From NCBI RefSeq assembly GCF_965232925.1, contig NZ_CBDDRA010000003.1, positions 186,001 through 250,000 of the forward strand: DNA of 64,000 nucleotides, in the 5' to 3' direction. Shown here in pieces: positions 16,500 through 24,712 of the stretch. Source of the DNA: Tumidithrix helvetica (GTDB lineage Bacteria; Cyanobacteriota; Cyanobacteriia; Pseudanabaenales; Pseudanabaenaceae). The notes beneath the pieces were generated by a model. The model made no database searches, was not told the DNA's origin, and saw nothing but the letters and a program-made list of their open reading frames with translations. Position numbers and translations under genes: made by a program. Within the stretch, counting starts at the first letter, position 1; every line of letters begins with the position of its first letter.

Positions 16500-16717
16500 T
16501 TGCCCATATACAGACTTTTGAATTCTTTTGCAGCATTGGGATTAATTTTCTCTAATGCTTCAACAATACGCAGGACTGTCTCAGAGTTAGGATCTCTAAC
16601 TTCATTAGTCCAACGATAAATATTTGAACGACCAACTCCTAGAGCATTAGCCAGATTTGTTTGACTAATGCTATATCTTTCCAGAACTAGCCCAAGTGCT
16701 TTACCTGCTTTACCCAT
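16493..16717 (-). CDS. XRE-family small repressor
   Basis: 74 residues, one helix-turn-helix: ISQTNLANALGVGRSNIYRW with the following RDPNSETVLRIVEAL helix. It is convergent with, and overlaps by seven bases, the HNH gene. The region upstream of its start contains half-sites and a near palindrome related to the 20-bp palindrome before dndC, so it is the likely local repressor and probably autoregulated. Binding is inferred. Confidence 0.8.
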   Translation of the reverse strand: MGKAGKALGLVLERYSISQTNLANALGVGRSNIYRWTNEVRDPNSETVLRIVEALEKINPNAAKEFKSLYMGNQ

Positions 16718-16762
16718 GCCTTTGATCGTGTCAGAGGATGTTTAGCATGTAAAGAAATGTGA

Positions 16763-16838
16763 CCATATGGACTACACGACGTATAATTCTGTAGTCCATT
16801 TAGTTTCGTTTTACCTGTTTGTAGGCTATTTAGTCTAC
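16763..16838. promoter_or_regulatory. Cluster of operator-like half-sites before the XRE gene
   Basis: CCATATGGACTACA at 16763-16776 repeats 14 bases of the palindrome at 17679-17698. TGTAGTCCAT starts at 16790. GTAGGCTATTTAGTCTAC at 16821-16838 is an imperfect palindrome of the same type. They lie between the XRE start and the HigB remnant. This 337-base gap otherwise holds only the HigB remnant. Confidence 0.55.
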
Positions 16839-16932
16839 AAAGTTACTGTTCGCGTCAGCAAATTTTGAACATACTCCCGATATTTGCTTACTTTCTCCAT
16901 TTCACAATATTTACAGGATTATGGATAACTAG

Positions 16933-17043
16933 CAAAATCTGAGATCGCTGTATAGCTTCTGCATTAACGATCAGTGGCGAATTTGCTTTGTGTGGACAAA
17001 TGAAAACAATGCGGATCGAGTTGAAATTGTAGACTACCACTGA
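16933..17043 (+). pseudogene. higB: HigB toxin remnant
   Basis: Thirty-six codons in frame before a TGA at 17041-17043 read out the typical C-terminal end of HigB/RelE toxins: INDQWRICFVW, then VEIVDYH. A TAG at 16930-16932 precedes it in frame and no N-terminal half is seen, so the toxin is truncated. It directly precedes higA with the normal toxin-antitoxin order. Confidence 0.75.
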
Positions 17044-17054
17044 GGAAAATTGCT

Positions 17055-17363
17055 ATGGACAACAACCTTCTTCCAAACATTCACCCTGGCGAAATTCTGC
17101 GGTTAGAATTTCTGGAGCCACTAGATATAACTCCCTATCGGTTAAGCAAAGATATAGGTGTAGCTCAAACGCGAATTAGCGAAATTTTAGCTGAAAAGCG
17201 TAGCATTACAGCCGACACGGCTCTACGTCTATCTCGCTATTTTGGTAATAGTGCTCAGTTCTGGCTAAATTTACAGACACAGTACGATTTACGTCAAGCT
17301 CAGGAAGAAAACAGAGAAATTTATAGTCGCATTCCTATAGCTCAGCTTACTCATTTAACCTAG
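17055..17363 (+). CDS. higA: HigA-family antitoxin, toxin lost
   Basis: 102 residues of the HigA addiction-module family: HPGEILRLEFLEPL, then the helix-turn-helix ITPYRLSKDIGVAQTRISEI, and SAQFWLNLQTQYDL. GAGG lies about ten bases upstream. The partner toxin is only a remnant, so HigA survives as an orphan DNA-binding protein that may regulate neighbouring genes. Confidence 0.88.
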   Translation: MDNNLLPNIHPGEILRLEFLEPLDITPYRLSKDIGVAQTRISEILAEKRSITADTALRLSRYFGNSAQFWLNLQTQYDLRQAQEENREIYSRIPIAQLTHLT

Positions 17364-17370
17364 CTGAAAC

Positions 17371-17562
17371 ATGGCAAATACAACTATGAGACCTAACACA
17401 AGACTCGACAGCGATCAAAAATTACACAAAGAATCCTCTAGCCCCCTGCAACTCCTCCAACAAGCAGGGCTGATTGGTTGCATTGAAGCAGAACCAGATT
17501 TGTCAGTTCAGTATAAGAAATACCTCAGCGAGAGCCTAAGTGACAAATATAGTCATCCTTGA
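17371..17562 (+). CDS. Small hypothetical protein after higA
   Basis: 63 residues (ATG 17371; ATG 17386 is possible). The second half, SSPLQLLQQAGLIGCIEAEP followed by DLSVQYKKYLSESLSDKY, resembles a C-terminal tail I associate with small cyanobacterial antitoxin-like proteins, but I cannot name the family. It follows higA by seven bases and may be co-transcribed. Confidence 0.45.
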   Translation: MANTTMRPNTRLDSDQKLHKESSSPLQLLQQAGLIGCIEAEPDLSVQYKKYLSESLSDKYSHP

Positions 17563-17678
17563 CACAAGGCTTCGCTTTATACCTAATCACTGGAAAATCG
17601 ACACCCTTTCGATAACTTGATGCAAATCAACTAGTGAATGTAGCAAAATCTTTACCCCATGGTTTATCGTAGACTATT

Positions 17679-17698
17679 TGTAGTCCATATGGACTACA
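17679..17698. promoter_or_regulatory. 20-bp palindromic operator candidate before dndC
   Basis: TGTAGTCCATATGGACTACA is a perfect palindrome 42 bases before the dndC start, with a further GTAGACTATT touching it. Related half-sites lie before the XRE gene. The layout suggests that one regulator, most simply the XRE protein, controls both itself and dndCDE. Confidence 0.65.
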
Positions 17699-17740
17699 GC
17701 AGTAATAGGGATATCCCGAAAACAAGGCAAGTTGATAACC

Positions 17741-19363
17741 ATGACCGATCCCCAACGCACTACACCCCAGTTAATCGAAGACATTCAGGCGCTGATAACT
17801 GAGATCCAGCAGTTGTACTGTCATGACGAAATTCCTTGGATTATTGGCTATTCGGGCGGCAAAGACTCCACCACCACCCTACAACTCGTTTGGCAAGCCC
17901 TCCAGCAATTACCCACCGAACGACGCACTAAACAGGTCTACGTCATCACCACCGATACCCGCGTCGAAAACCCGATCGTTGCCACATGGGTAAAGCGATC
18001 GATCGCGAATATGCAAACCGCTGCGATCGAGCAAGGGTTGCCCATCGAGTCCCACTTACTCTTTCCTGATGTCAAAGACACCTTCTGGGTCAACCTCATT
18101 GGTAAAGGCTACCCCGCACCCCGTAACGGCTTTCGCTGGTGTACCGAACGCCTCAAAATCAAGCCATCTAACCAATTTGTGCAAAACATCGTTCGTGCCA
18201 AAGGTGAAGTGATCATCGTACTAGGCACGCGCAAAGCTGAAAGTACTCGCCGATCTAGGTCAATGAGCGACCATGAAATCGGTAGCATCGGCGATCGCAT
18301 TGGTGACAGCACGCTAACCTCTTGGCTTTACCACGGCAGCCTACCCAACTCCTTGATCTATAGCCCCATTGCTGATTGGCGCAACGACGAGGTTTGGCTC
18401 TATTTGCATCAGTATCCCAATCCTTGGGGCAACAGTAATAAAGATCTTTTCACCATGTATCGCGGCGCAACCGCCGATAACGAATGTCCCCTTGTTCTTG
18501 ACAGCAGCACCCCTAGCTGTGGTGACTCACGTTTTGGTTGCTGGGTCTGCACCTTAGTCAACAAAGACAAATCCATGGAGGCAATGATTCAAAACGATGA
18601 CGAAAAAGAATGGATGCAGCCCCTGCTTGAACTACGCAACGCCCTAGACAATCCCGATGATTGGGATAAACGCGATTTTCGCCGTATGAGCGGCAACGTG
18701 CAGTTATTCACCCACAACAACGACGGCAAGCAAGAAGTGAAGCCAATTCCGGGGCCTTATACAAAAAAATGGCGCGAACATTGGCTCCGAGAGTTGCTCA
18801 AAGCTCAAACCCTTGCTCGCAAAAATGCACCACCCGAAATGCAAGCGATCGAACTGATCACCCAAGCCGAACTCAGCGAAATTCGACGAATTTGGCGCGA
18901 AGACAAACATGAATTTGACGACGCACTTCCGCGTATTTATCTCAAAGAAACAGGCGAAAAATTTCAAGACATCAATTCCAATGATAGCCAGAGTCTGCTC
19001 GGAGCTGATGAATGGGAAATCCTTGCGAACCTCTGCGGTGAAAATGCCATGCATCTAGAACTGACTACCAAACTCCTAAGTGTAGAAAGACAGCATTACG
19101 GCAAAATGCGGCGGGTTGGCATTTATGAAGCCCTAGAAAAATGTTTCGAGACCAGTTCGCGTTCTCAAGAAGAGGCACTTGAAAATGCGCATCGTTTCAA
19201 AGATCTTAAAGATGCTGCCCAAGAAGGAGATGTTGACAAAGTGCGTCAACTAGCTCTAGGGGAAGTACAGAAGAGTGCTGAACCTGAGACCTCACCTAAA
19301 GCGAGTAATTGGGCATCCATGAAATTTGGCGCACCCGTAGCACCATCAGAGGTAAAGTCTTGA
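17741..19363 (+). CDS. dndC: DNA phosphorothioation protein DndC
   Basis: 540 residues of the PAPS-reductase-like family. The PP-loop GYSGGKDST at about 36-44 activates the DNA backbone or sulfur with ATP. Cysteines in FRWCTERLKIKP, ECPL, SCGD and GCWVCTLV fit the iron-sulfur cluster of DndC. With DndD and DndE it inserts sulfur received from DndA. ATG 17741 is preferred over a TTG at 17732 because AAGG lies about 12 bases upstream. The dndD start overlaps its stop. Confidence 0.95.
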   Translation: MTDPQRTTPQLIEDIQALITEIQQLYCHDEIPWIIGYSGGKDSTTTLQLVWQALQQLPTERRTKQVYVITTDTRVENPIVATWVKRSIANMQTAAIEQGLPIESHLLFPDVKDTFWVNLIGKGYPAPRNGFRWCTERLKIKPSNQFVQNIVRAKGEVIIVLGTRKAESTRRSRSMSDHEIGSIGDRIGDSTLTSWLYHGSLPNSLIYSPIADWRNDEVWLYLHQYPNPWGNSNKDLFTMYRGATADNECPLVLDSSTPSCGDSRFGCWVCTLVNKDKSMEAMIQNDDEKEWMQPLLELRNALDNPDDWDKRDFRRMSGNVQLFTHNNDGKQEVKPIPGPYTKKWREHWLRELLKAQTLARKNAPPEMQAIELITQAELSEIRRIWREDKHEFDDALPRIYLKETGEKFQDINSNDSQSLLGADEWEILANLCGENAMHLELTTKLLSVERQHYGKMRRVGIYEALEKCFETSSRSQEEALENAHRFKDLKDAAQEGDVDKVRQLALGEVQKSAEPETSPKASNWASMKFGAPVAPSEVKS

Positions 19364-21354
19364 TTTTTCGAGAATTAATTCTGCAAAACTTTGGTGCATA
19401 TCAAGGGCGACACATCATTGACCTCACCGTCTCAGTCAATCAGGAACATCCCCCTATCATTCTATTAGGAGGATTGAATGGAGGTGGGAAAACTACCTTT
19501 ATTGATGCATTACGCCTCGTACTATATGGTGCAAAAGCCCAATGCTCCACGAGAGGGAACCTAAGCTATGGCGAATTTTTGTCTCAAAGCGTGAATCGTG
19601 ATGCCAAAATGGGTGAAGAGGCGACGATTGAACTAGTTTTTGAGCAAGCCAGTTTCAATAAATCCGAACTTCGCCAAGTCCCGATCTCTGTCTCCCGTCG
19701 CTGGACGCAGCAACCCAAAAACGGTCGCGATATTTTAGAAGTTCGTGTCGATGGCTGGAATAACGAAGTCCTGACGAACACTTGGGATGAATTTATCGAA
19801 GAGATCATGCCCATTGGTATTTCAGGCTTATTTCTGTTTGATGGTGAGCAAGTTCGAGAACTTGCCTTACAAGACACGCCGACCCAAGGAATAGTCGATG
19901 CCATTCGTACCATTCTAGGACTAGAACTAGTCGATCGCTTAGAAATCGATTTAGAAGTATTAGCCAGCAAAAAACGTCGTGAATCCGTTGATACAGAAGC
20001 CTTTAGTAAACTTGCAGAAATTGAGACATTAATTACACAACAATCCGCAGAGATTGAATTAGAAGAAGAACACAAGACCCAACTGGAAGCCGATCTAGAA
20101 ACGGCTAAAGTATCTTTAGGAGAAGTCGAACGCGAATTTATGCGTAAGGGTGGAAAAGCTGCGGGAGACAAACAAGAACTAGAGCAAAGCTATCAGCACC
20201 TGAGAGCAGAAGCCGATCGGCAGAGAAAGGAATTACTAAGTGTGGCAGAAACCTGTTTACCACTGATGCTGATTAAATCTCCTCTTTTAGAGCAAGCAAT
20301 CGAACAAAGTAAAAAAGAGCTACATCTTCAAAAAGCCAAAGCTGCCCTAGATCTGATTAAAGAACGCGATCGCAAATTATCTGAATTCATTCAAAAGCAA
20401 AACTTCCCTAAAAAATATATCCGCTTAGTTCAGGAGTTTCTAGAGGCAGATCTTGCCCAACTGGAAGATGAATCTCAGCACGGTGAAGCATTGCTAGGCG
20501 TTGATTCCGACCTACTGCATGCACTCTCAACGCTCTTGGAATATGATTTACCTCAAACTGCTGCCTTAGCAAATTCTATAGTGCAAAAGCTAGAATCCTG
20601 CGATCGCGAAAGTATGCAAATACAAAATGTTATTGCCTCTGCTGCAAGCCCAGAAATCTATCAACAGCTCTTACAGAAGAAAGAAGAAGCTGAATCAATT
20701 TGTGAATCCTTAGAAAATGAGCTAGACGATACTAAGCGGAACTTAGCACTTCTCGAACGTAAGTTAGCCTCAAGCAAAAGAGAACTAGAAAACTATGGAA
20801 CAACCATTGTCGCAAGAGGCAATCTAGAATTTTTCTTCCAATCCGTAGGCAAAGTACAAACAACGCTAGATTTATTTAGGAAAGAACTCACAGCTCACAA
20901 AATTGCTCAACTGGAAAATAGTGTCACAGAATGCTTTCTACATCTTTTGCACAAATCTCGACTCGTTCATCGCATTACGATCGCACCTGATACATTTCGG
21001 CTAGAACTTTATAATGCAGAAGGTAAGCCTGTCCCCAAACATCGCCTCTCAGCAGGTGAAAAACAAATGCTAGCGATCGCTTTCCTATGGGGATTAGCCC
21101 GTGTTTCAGGCTGTCAATTACCAATTGTGATTGATACACCCCTCGGTCGGCTGGACTCATCCCATCGCCTTAATCTTTTAGACCGCTACTTCCCAAATGC
21201 CAGCCAACAAGTAATTTTACTCTCTACCGACACAGAAATTGGCAAAGAAGAAGTAACTCGTCTCCGCCAAAACAACCTTATTGCCCACGAATACCTCTTA
21301 GATTATGACGAATCTACAAACCGAACCTTCGTGCGATCGGGATACTTCTGGTAA
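19360..21354 (+). CDS. dndD: DNA phosphorothioation ATPase DndD
   Basis: 664 residues from TTG 19360, which overlaps the dndC stop as TTGA and has GAGG eight bases upstream. An in-frame opening further upstream lies inside dndC. It is an SMC-like ATPase: Walker A GLNGGGKT at 38-45, long coiled coil through the middle, signature LSAGEKQML and Walker B LPIVIDTPLGRLDSSHR. DndD supplies ATP-driven DNA opening or nicking for sulfur insertion. The start FRELILQNFGAYQG is typical of the family. Confidence 0.94.
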   Translation: MIFRELILQNFGAYQGRHIIDLTVSVNQEHPPIILLGGLNGGGKTTFIDALRLVLYGAKAQCSTRGNLSYGEFLSQSVNRDAKMGEEATIELVFEQASFNKSELRQVPISVSRRWTQQPKNGRDILEVRVDGWNNEVLTNTWDEFIEEIMPIGISGLFLFDGEQVRELALQDTPTQGIVDAIRTILGLELVDRLEIDLEVLASKKRRESVDTEAFSKLAEIETLITQQSAEIELEEEHKTQLEADLETAKVSLGEVEREFMRKGGKAAGDKQELEQSYQHLRAEADRQRKELLSVAETCLPLMLIKSPLLEQAIEQSKKELHLQKAKAALDLIKERDRKLSEFIQKQNFPKKYIRLVQEFLEADLAQLEDESQHGEALLGVDSDLLHALSTLLEYDLPQTAALANSIVQKLESCDRESMQIQNVIASAASPEIYQQLLQKKEEAESICESLENELDDTKRNLALLERKLASSKRELENYGTTIVARGNLEFFFQSVGKVQTTLDLFRKELTAHKIAQLENSVTECFLHLLHKSRLVHRITIAPDTFRLELYNAEGKPVPKHRLSAGEKQMLAIAFLWGLARVSGCQLPIVIDTPLGRLDSSHRLNLLDRYFPNASQQVILLSTDTEIGKEEVTRLRQNNLIAHEYLLDYDESTNRTFVRSGYFW

Positions 21355-21389
21355 TTGACAACTGACAACCGATAACCAATCACTAACCT

Positions 21390-21785
21390 ATGGAACCACC
21401 TGTTGACCGCATTCGTCTCTCCCAAACTGCCAGAGAGCAACTACTCAAACTCAAACGTACTACTCATATCGAACATTGGAATGTCCTCTGTCGTTGGGCA
21501 TTATGCAAATCTTTAGCCGAGCCTACTCCCCCTTCCATCATTAACATTCCCGCAGACAGTAATGTGGAGATGACTTGGCAAGTTTTTGCAGGCAACCTGT
21601 CAGATATTCTTGCGATCGCTCTCAAACAACGCTGCCACAATGATGGACTAGGAACAAATAAAGAAACCCTTGCTACTCAGTTTCGCCTCCACCTCCATCG
21701 AGGGATTGGATATTTAGCAGGCGATCCAAGCATTAAGAAACTAGAAAACTTGATTGAAGTTTTAGGAATCACAGAAGATAAATAG
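21390..21785 (+). CDS. dndE: DNA phosphorothioation protein DndE
   Basis: 131 residues, the normal DndE size. Motifs fit the family: VDRIRLSQTAREQLLKLKR, WNVLCRWALCKSL, the F..HLHRGIGYL stretch near the end. DndE binds nicked DNA in the modification complex. It follows dndD by 35 bases and ends the plus-strand dnd transcript, converging on a Uma2 gene. Confidence 0.92.
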   Translation: MEPPVDRIRLSQTAREQLLKLKRTTHIEHWNVLCRWALCKSLAEPTPPSIINIPADSNVEMTWQVFAGNLSDILAIALKQRCHNDGLGTNKETLATQFRLHLHRGIGYLAGDPSIKKLENLIEVLGITEDK

Positions 21786-21823
21786 CTAAATGTTTTAGAT
21801 GGCTAAAGGGAATCAAGTTCATT

Positions 21824-22399
21824 CTAAACATTGAAAATCCGATCGGGTGTTAGCTGTAACTCGGTAAATAGTAAAGATTTAATATTTTCTTCTTCTCGAT
21901 AAACTATCTCTTCATAAAGTCCATCTTCGAGTAGTAAAACAGTAACCTTGCGATCGCTAAAATCAATAATCCAATATTCAGGAATCTCGATCGCATTATA
22001 TTCTGCTCGTTTCTTTCGGTAATCAATATTGCGAGTACTATCGCTCACAATTTCTACAACCAGTAAAGGAATAGAATCTATTAACACGGCTTCGCGGAAC
22101 TTGATTTCATTCCATTGCTCAGAGGTAACCACCATAACATCAGGTATCCGACAAGTGATTTTGCCACCTATAAGCCCTGTTTGAACAGCAATTAATTCTT
22201 GTTTTGAGATCAGAGGCAATTGCCGACGTTGAATCTCTGAGCGAAAAGCATCATTAACAAATTCGCTCATGCCTCCATGAATTCCTGTAGGCTGAGCCAT
22301 CGCGACTAACTCCCCATTTACCAGTTCATAACGTGCATCTGTTCCGTCATTGTATTCAAGATATTCTGAAAGCGTCAGTAAAGGACTTACAACAATCAT
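21824..22399 (-). CDS. Uma2-family (DUF820) PDDEXK protein
   Basis: 191 residues. Family landmarks are ARYELVNGELV, IPDVMVV, LLVVEIVSDSTRNIDYRKKRAEY and EYWIIDF. The acidic and lysine residues of the restriction-endonuclease-like fold are present. These genes are very numerous in cyanobacteria and often mobile; the function is unknown. It converges with dndE and probably has its own promoter in the 236-base gap after dndA, which holds an AGGAGCGATCGCTCCT palindrome built on HIP1 and nothing else I recognise. Confidence 0.85.
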   Translation of the reverse strand: MIVVSPLLTLSEYLEYNDGTDARYELVNGELVAMAQPTGIHGGMSEFVNDAFRSEIQRRQLPLISKQELIAVQTGLIGGKITCRIPDVMVVTSEQWNEIKFREAVLIDSIPLLVVEIVSDSTRNIDYRKKRAEYNAIEIPEYWIIDFSDRKVTVLLLEDGLYEEIVYREEENIKSLLFTELQLTPDRIFNV

Positions 22400-22635
22400 T
22401 TTAATTCTCCTGATAGTTTCAGAGTCTTTTCAGGCTCTAAGACTCAAAATAATCTTCTAAAGCATAAATTCAACTTAGTTTCGCTAATATTGATATTTTA
22501 GCAACTTACGTAAGGATTAGCTTGTTTTATCTCCGCTCGTTTATTGTTAAAACATAGTGCGTCAAGAATACAACAAGCTGGTCAGGAGCGATCGCTCCTG
22601 TGATGTTCGTATTATCTTGGAATACTCATCCACTT

Positions 22636-23787
22636 TTACACTAATATGAGTTGGCGAACTTGATGAACTGCCTCAGCCAAGATATTTGCAGCGCGATCGC
22701 ACTCTTCATCTGTGGTGAATTTACCGATGCTAATACGCAAGGCTCCTTCAATGAGATTTTCAGGTAAGGCGATCGCCTGCAAAACATGAGAAGGGGCTTC
22801 TACGCCTGAGGAGCAAGCCGAACCTGTAGAGATGGCAAGGCGATCGCGGATTCTGGCGATAATTGCTTTATTGGGGATGCTAGGGATCGAAATATGAAGA
22901 TTGCCTGCGAGTCGGTTTGTGCGATCGCCATTGATTACAAGATCGGGAATGCTTTCTTGTAGGAGAGTTTGTAGGCGATCGCGCTTGGTGGCAATTACTT
23001 TTTCATCTTCTGCCATTTCTAACTGACGTAGGCGGCAGGCTTCGCCTAATCCAGCTATACCCGGCACGTTGAGCGTTCCCGATCGCATTCCTTTCTGATG
23101 ACCACCGCCGTGAATTATGGGTTCGAGATAATGCCCCTTTTTAACAATTAATGCGCCTATGCCTTTAGGGGCATAGAGTTTATGTCCTGAAATTGCTAGG
23201 TAAGTAATTCCACATTCAGTAAAATCAATGGGGATTTTGCCGACTGCTTGGGAACCGTCGCAGAGAAAAGGAATGTTATATTTTTGGGCGATCGCGCCGA
23301 CTGCTTGAATGGGGTAAATCGTGCCGATTTCGTTGTTGGCTGCCATGACGCAGAGCAAGGATAGTCCCTCGGCGCAGACTTGTTCGAGATGCTTGAGGTT
23401 TAGTTTGCCTTGGCGATCGACGTGCAGGAATACAATCTCAGCTAGCCCTTTCTTCGATAGTACTTCGCAGGTATCGAGAACGGCTTTATGCTCAACAGGT
23501 AAAACGGCGATGCGCTTTTTCCCAGAACTGGGAAGTCCTTGTAGGACGAGATTGATGCTTTCTGTTGCTCCAGATGTGAAGATGACTTCTCTGGGCAAAG
23601 CTCCCACCAAATCTGCAATTTGTTTTGATGCTTGCTTGACGGCGATATCGGCTTTATCGCCGTAGATGTGATCGATGCTGCTAGCGTTGCCAAAGGTATT
23701 GGTCATGTAGTGAAGTACGATCTCTGCTACACGTTGATCGCATGGAGTAGTTGCATGATAGTCAAGGTAGATAGGTTTATGACTCAT
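22636..23787 (-). CDS. dndA: Cysteine desulfurase DndA/IscS-like
   Basis: 383 residues of the NifS/IscS class V aminotransferase family. The PLP lysine is K203 in SGHKLYAPKG and the persulfide cysteine is C325 in STGSACSSG. It would pass sulfur from cysteine to DndC. It is the last gene of a seven-gene minus operon and overlaps the PLD gene by 11 bases, separate from dndCDE on the other strand. A housekeeping IscS/NifS role cannot be excluded from sequence alone, but the setting favours DndA. Confidence 0.85.
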   Translation of the reverse strand: MSHKPIYLDYHATTPCDQRVAEIVLHYMTNTFGNASSIDHIYGDKADIAVKQASKQIADLVGALPREVIFTSGATESINLVLQGLPSSGKKRIAVLPVEHKAVLDTCEVLSKKGLAEIVFLHVDRQGKLNLKHLEQVCAEGLSLLCVMAANNEIGTIYPIQAVGAIAQKYNIPFLCDGSQAVGKIPIDFTECGITYLAISGHKLYAPKGIGALIVKKGHYLEPIIHGGGHQKGMRSGTLNVPGIAGLGEACRLRQLEMAEDEKVIATKRDRLQTLLQESIPDLVINGDRTNRLAGNLHISIPSIPNKAIIARIRDRLAISTGSACSSGVEAPSHVLQAIALPENLIEGALRISIGKFTTDEECDRAANILAEAVHQVRQLILV

Positions 23788-24712
23788 CTTTTTTCAACCT
23801 GTAGAAGACTTCTGAGTGATTGGGTACAGATAAGGCATAGCGATCGCTTAAAAAATATCTTAACCAGCGCATAAGAGTTTGCCAAGATCGATCAGCATCA
23901 AAATCTTCAGCCTGGTTGCATGGGAGAGATTCCCTTCGGGATGCGTACCGCCGCATAAATTCAGTTACTGCTCCAAATCTCTGTGGATATTCAAGAAATG
24001 AATCTATTTGCCGTATAAGAGGCTTCTGTAGTAAAAGGGTTCCTACGCATACTTCAAAGACCTGTTTTTGCAATCCTTTAGGAATTAGAAGCGATCGCAA
24101 GTCAATTAAAGCAGCTTCACGAGATACTGTACTGAGCTTAGTCCCGTTTCCACAATAGGCAATATATAAATCCTCTGGATTACGAAGTCTAGGTAGCCAA
24201 GTAGAATCTTGAGTATTCAAAAGTTCTATAGTCGTAGGAACTTCAGGACAATCATCTCTAAGCAGTTCAATAGTCTTGAATGTTTGCTCATATAGGTCTC
24301 GATCGACCAAAACACATTCAGAAAATAGGTCTTGCTCAAAGGATGGAATCGCAGGAGATGAAATTAACAGTTCAAGATTTGGATGGGTTGACCACCCTAA
24401 AGCAGCATTCGTTAGGTTTGCTGAACCAACCAAGCAGCGATCGTCAGTTCGATAATACTTAGCATGGAGGTTAGAACGTAACCAAAGAGACGACCCTTGT
24501 CTTTCTCTAAATAGCGACCATATTTCAATATCCGAAACTCCAGCTAAAATATCCTCTAGATGCCAGCGTGTGACGCATTTAACTGAGATATTTGACGACA
24601 AATGTCCAAATAGTCGCGTTAAAGCCGAGACTTTGATAAAGGGTGCTACCAGTAAAATCTCATTCTTAGAATCTCTACAAAGGTCTTCTAGCTGTTTACC
24701 AACTTCACTCAT
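23777..24712 (-). CDS. PLD-like nuclease-domain protein
   Basis: 311 residues with a single phospholipase D-like half: LVAPFIKVSALTRLF at about 21-35 and the catalytic LHAKYY (H83, K85) followed by LVGSANLTNAALG. One HKD unit usually means dimerisation. The C-terminal 200 residues have no recognised domain. It overlaps the stop of the GHKL ATPase gene and the start of dndA, so all three are translated together. It is a candidate effector of this operon. Confidence 0.78.
   Translation of the reverse strand: MSEVGKQLEDLCRDSKNEILLVAPFIKVSALTRLFGHLSSNISVKCVTRWHLEDILAGVSDIEIWSLFRERQGSSLWLRSNLHAKYYRTDDRCLVGSANLTNAALGWSTHPNLELLISSPAIPSFEQDLFSECVLVDRDLYEQTFKTIELLRDDCPEVPTTIELLNTQDSTWLPRLRNPEDLYIAYCGNGTKLSTVSREAALIDLRSLLIPKGLQKQVFEVCVGTLLLQKPLIRQIDSFLEYPQRFGAVTEFMRRYASRRESLPCNQAEDFDADRSWQTLMRWLRYFLSDRYALSVPNHSEVFYRLKKDES

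Noticed and set aside
17029..17039. TGTAGACTACC before higA as another operator site
   Set aside because: These bases encode the conserved VDYH end of the HigB remnant, so the resemblance to the palindrome is explained by coding.
19309..19359. Earlier start for dndD
   Set aside because: It lies inside dndC; TTG 19360 has a good ribosome site and the expected DndD N-terminus.
19584..20171. 195-codon open frame on the minus strand
   Set aside because: It lies wholly opposite dndD, has a Ser-rich low-complexity product and no ribosome site.
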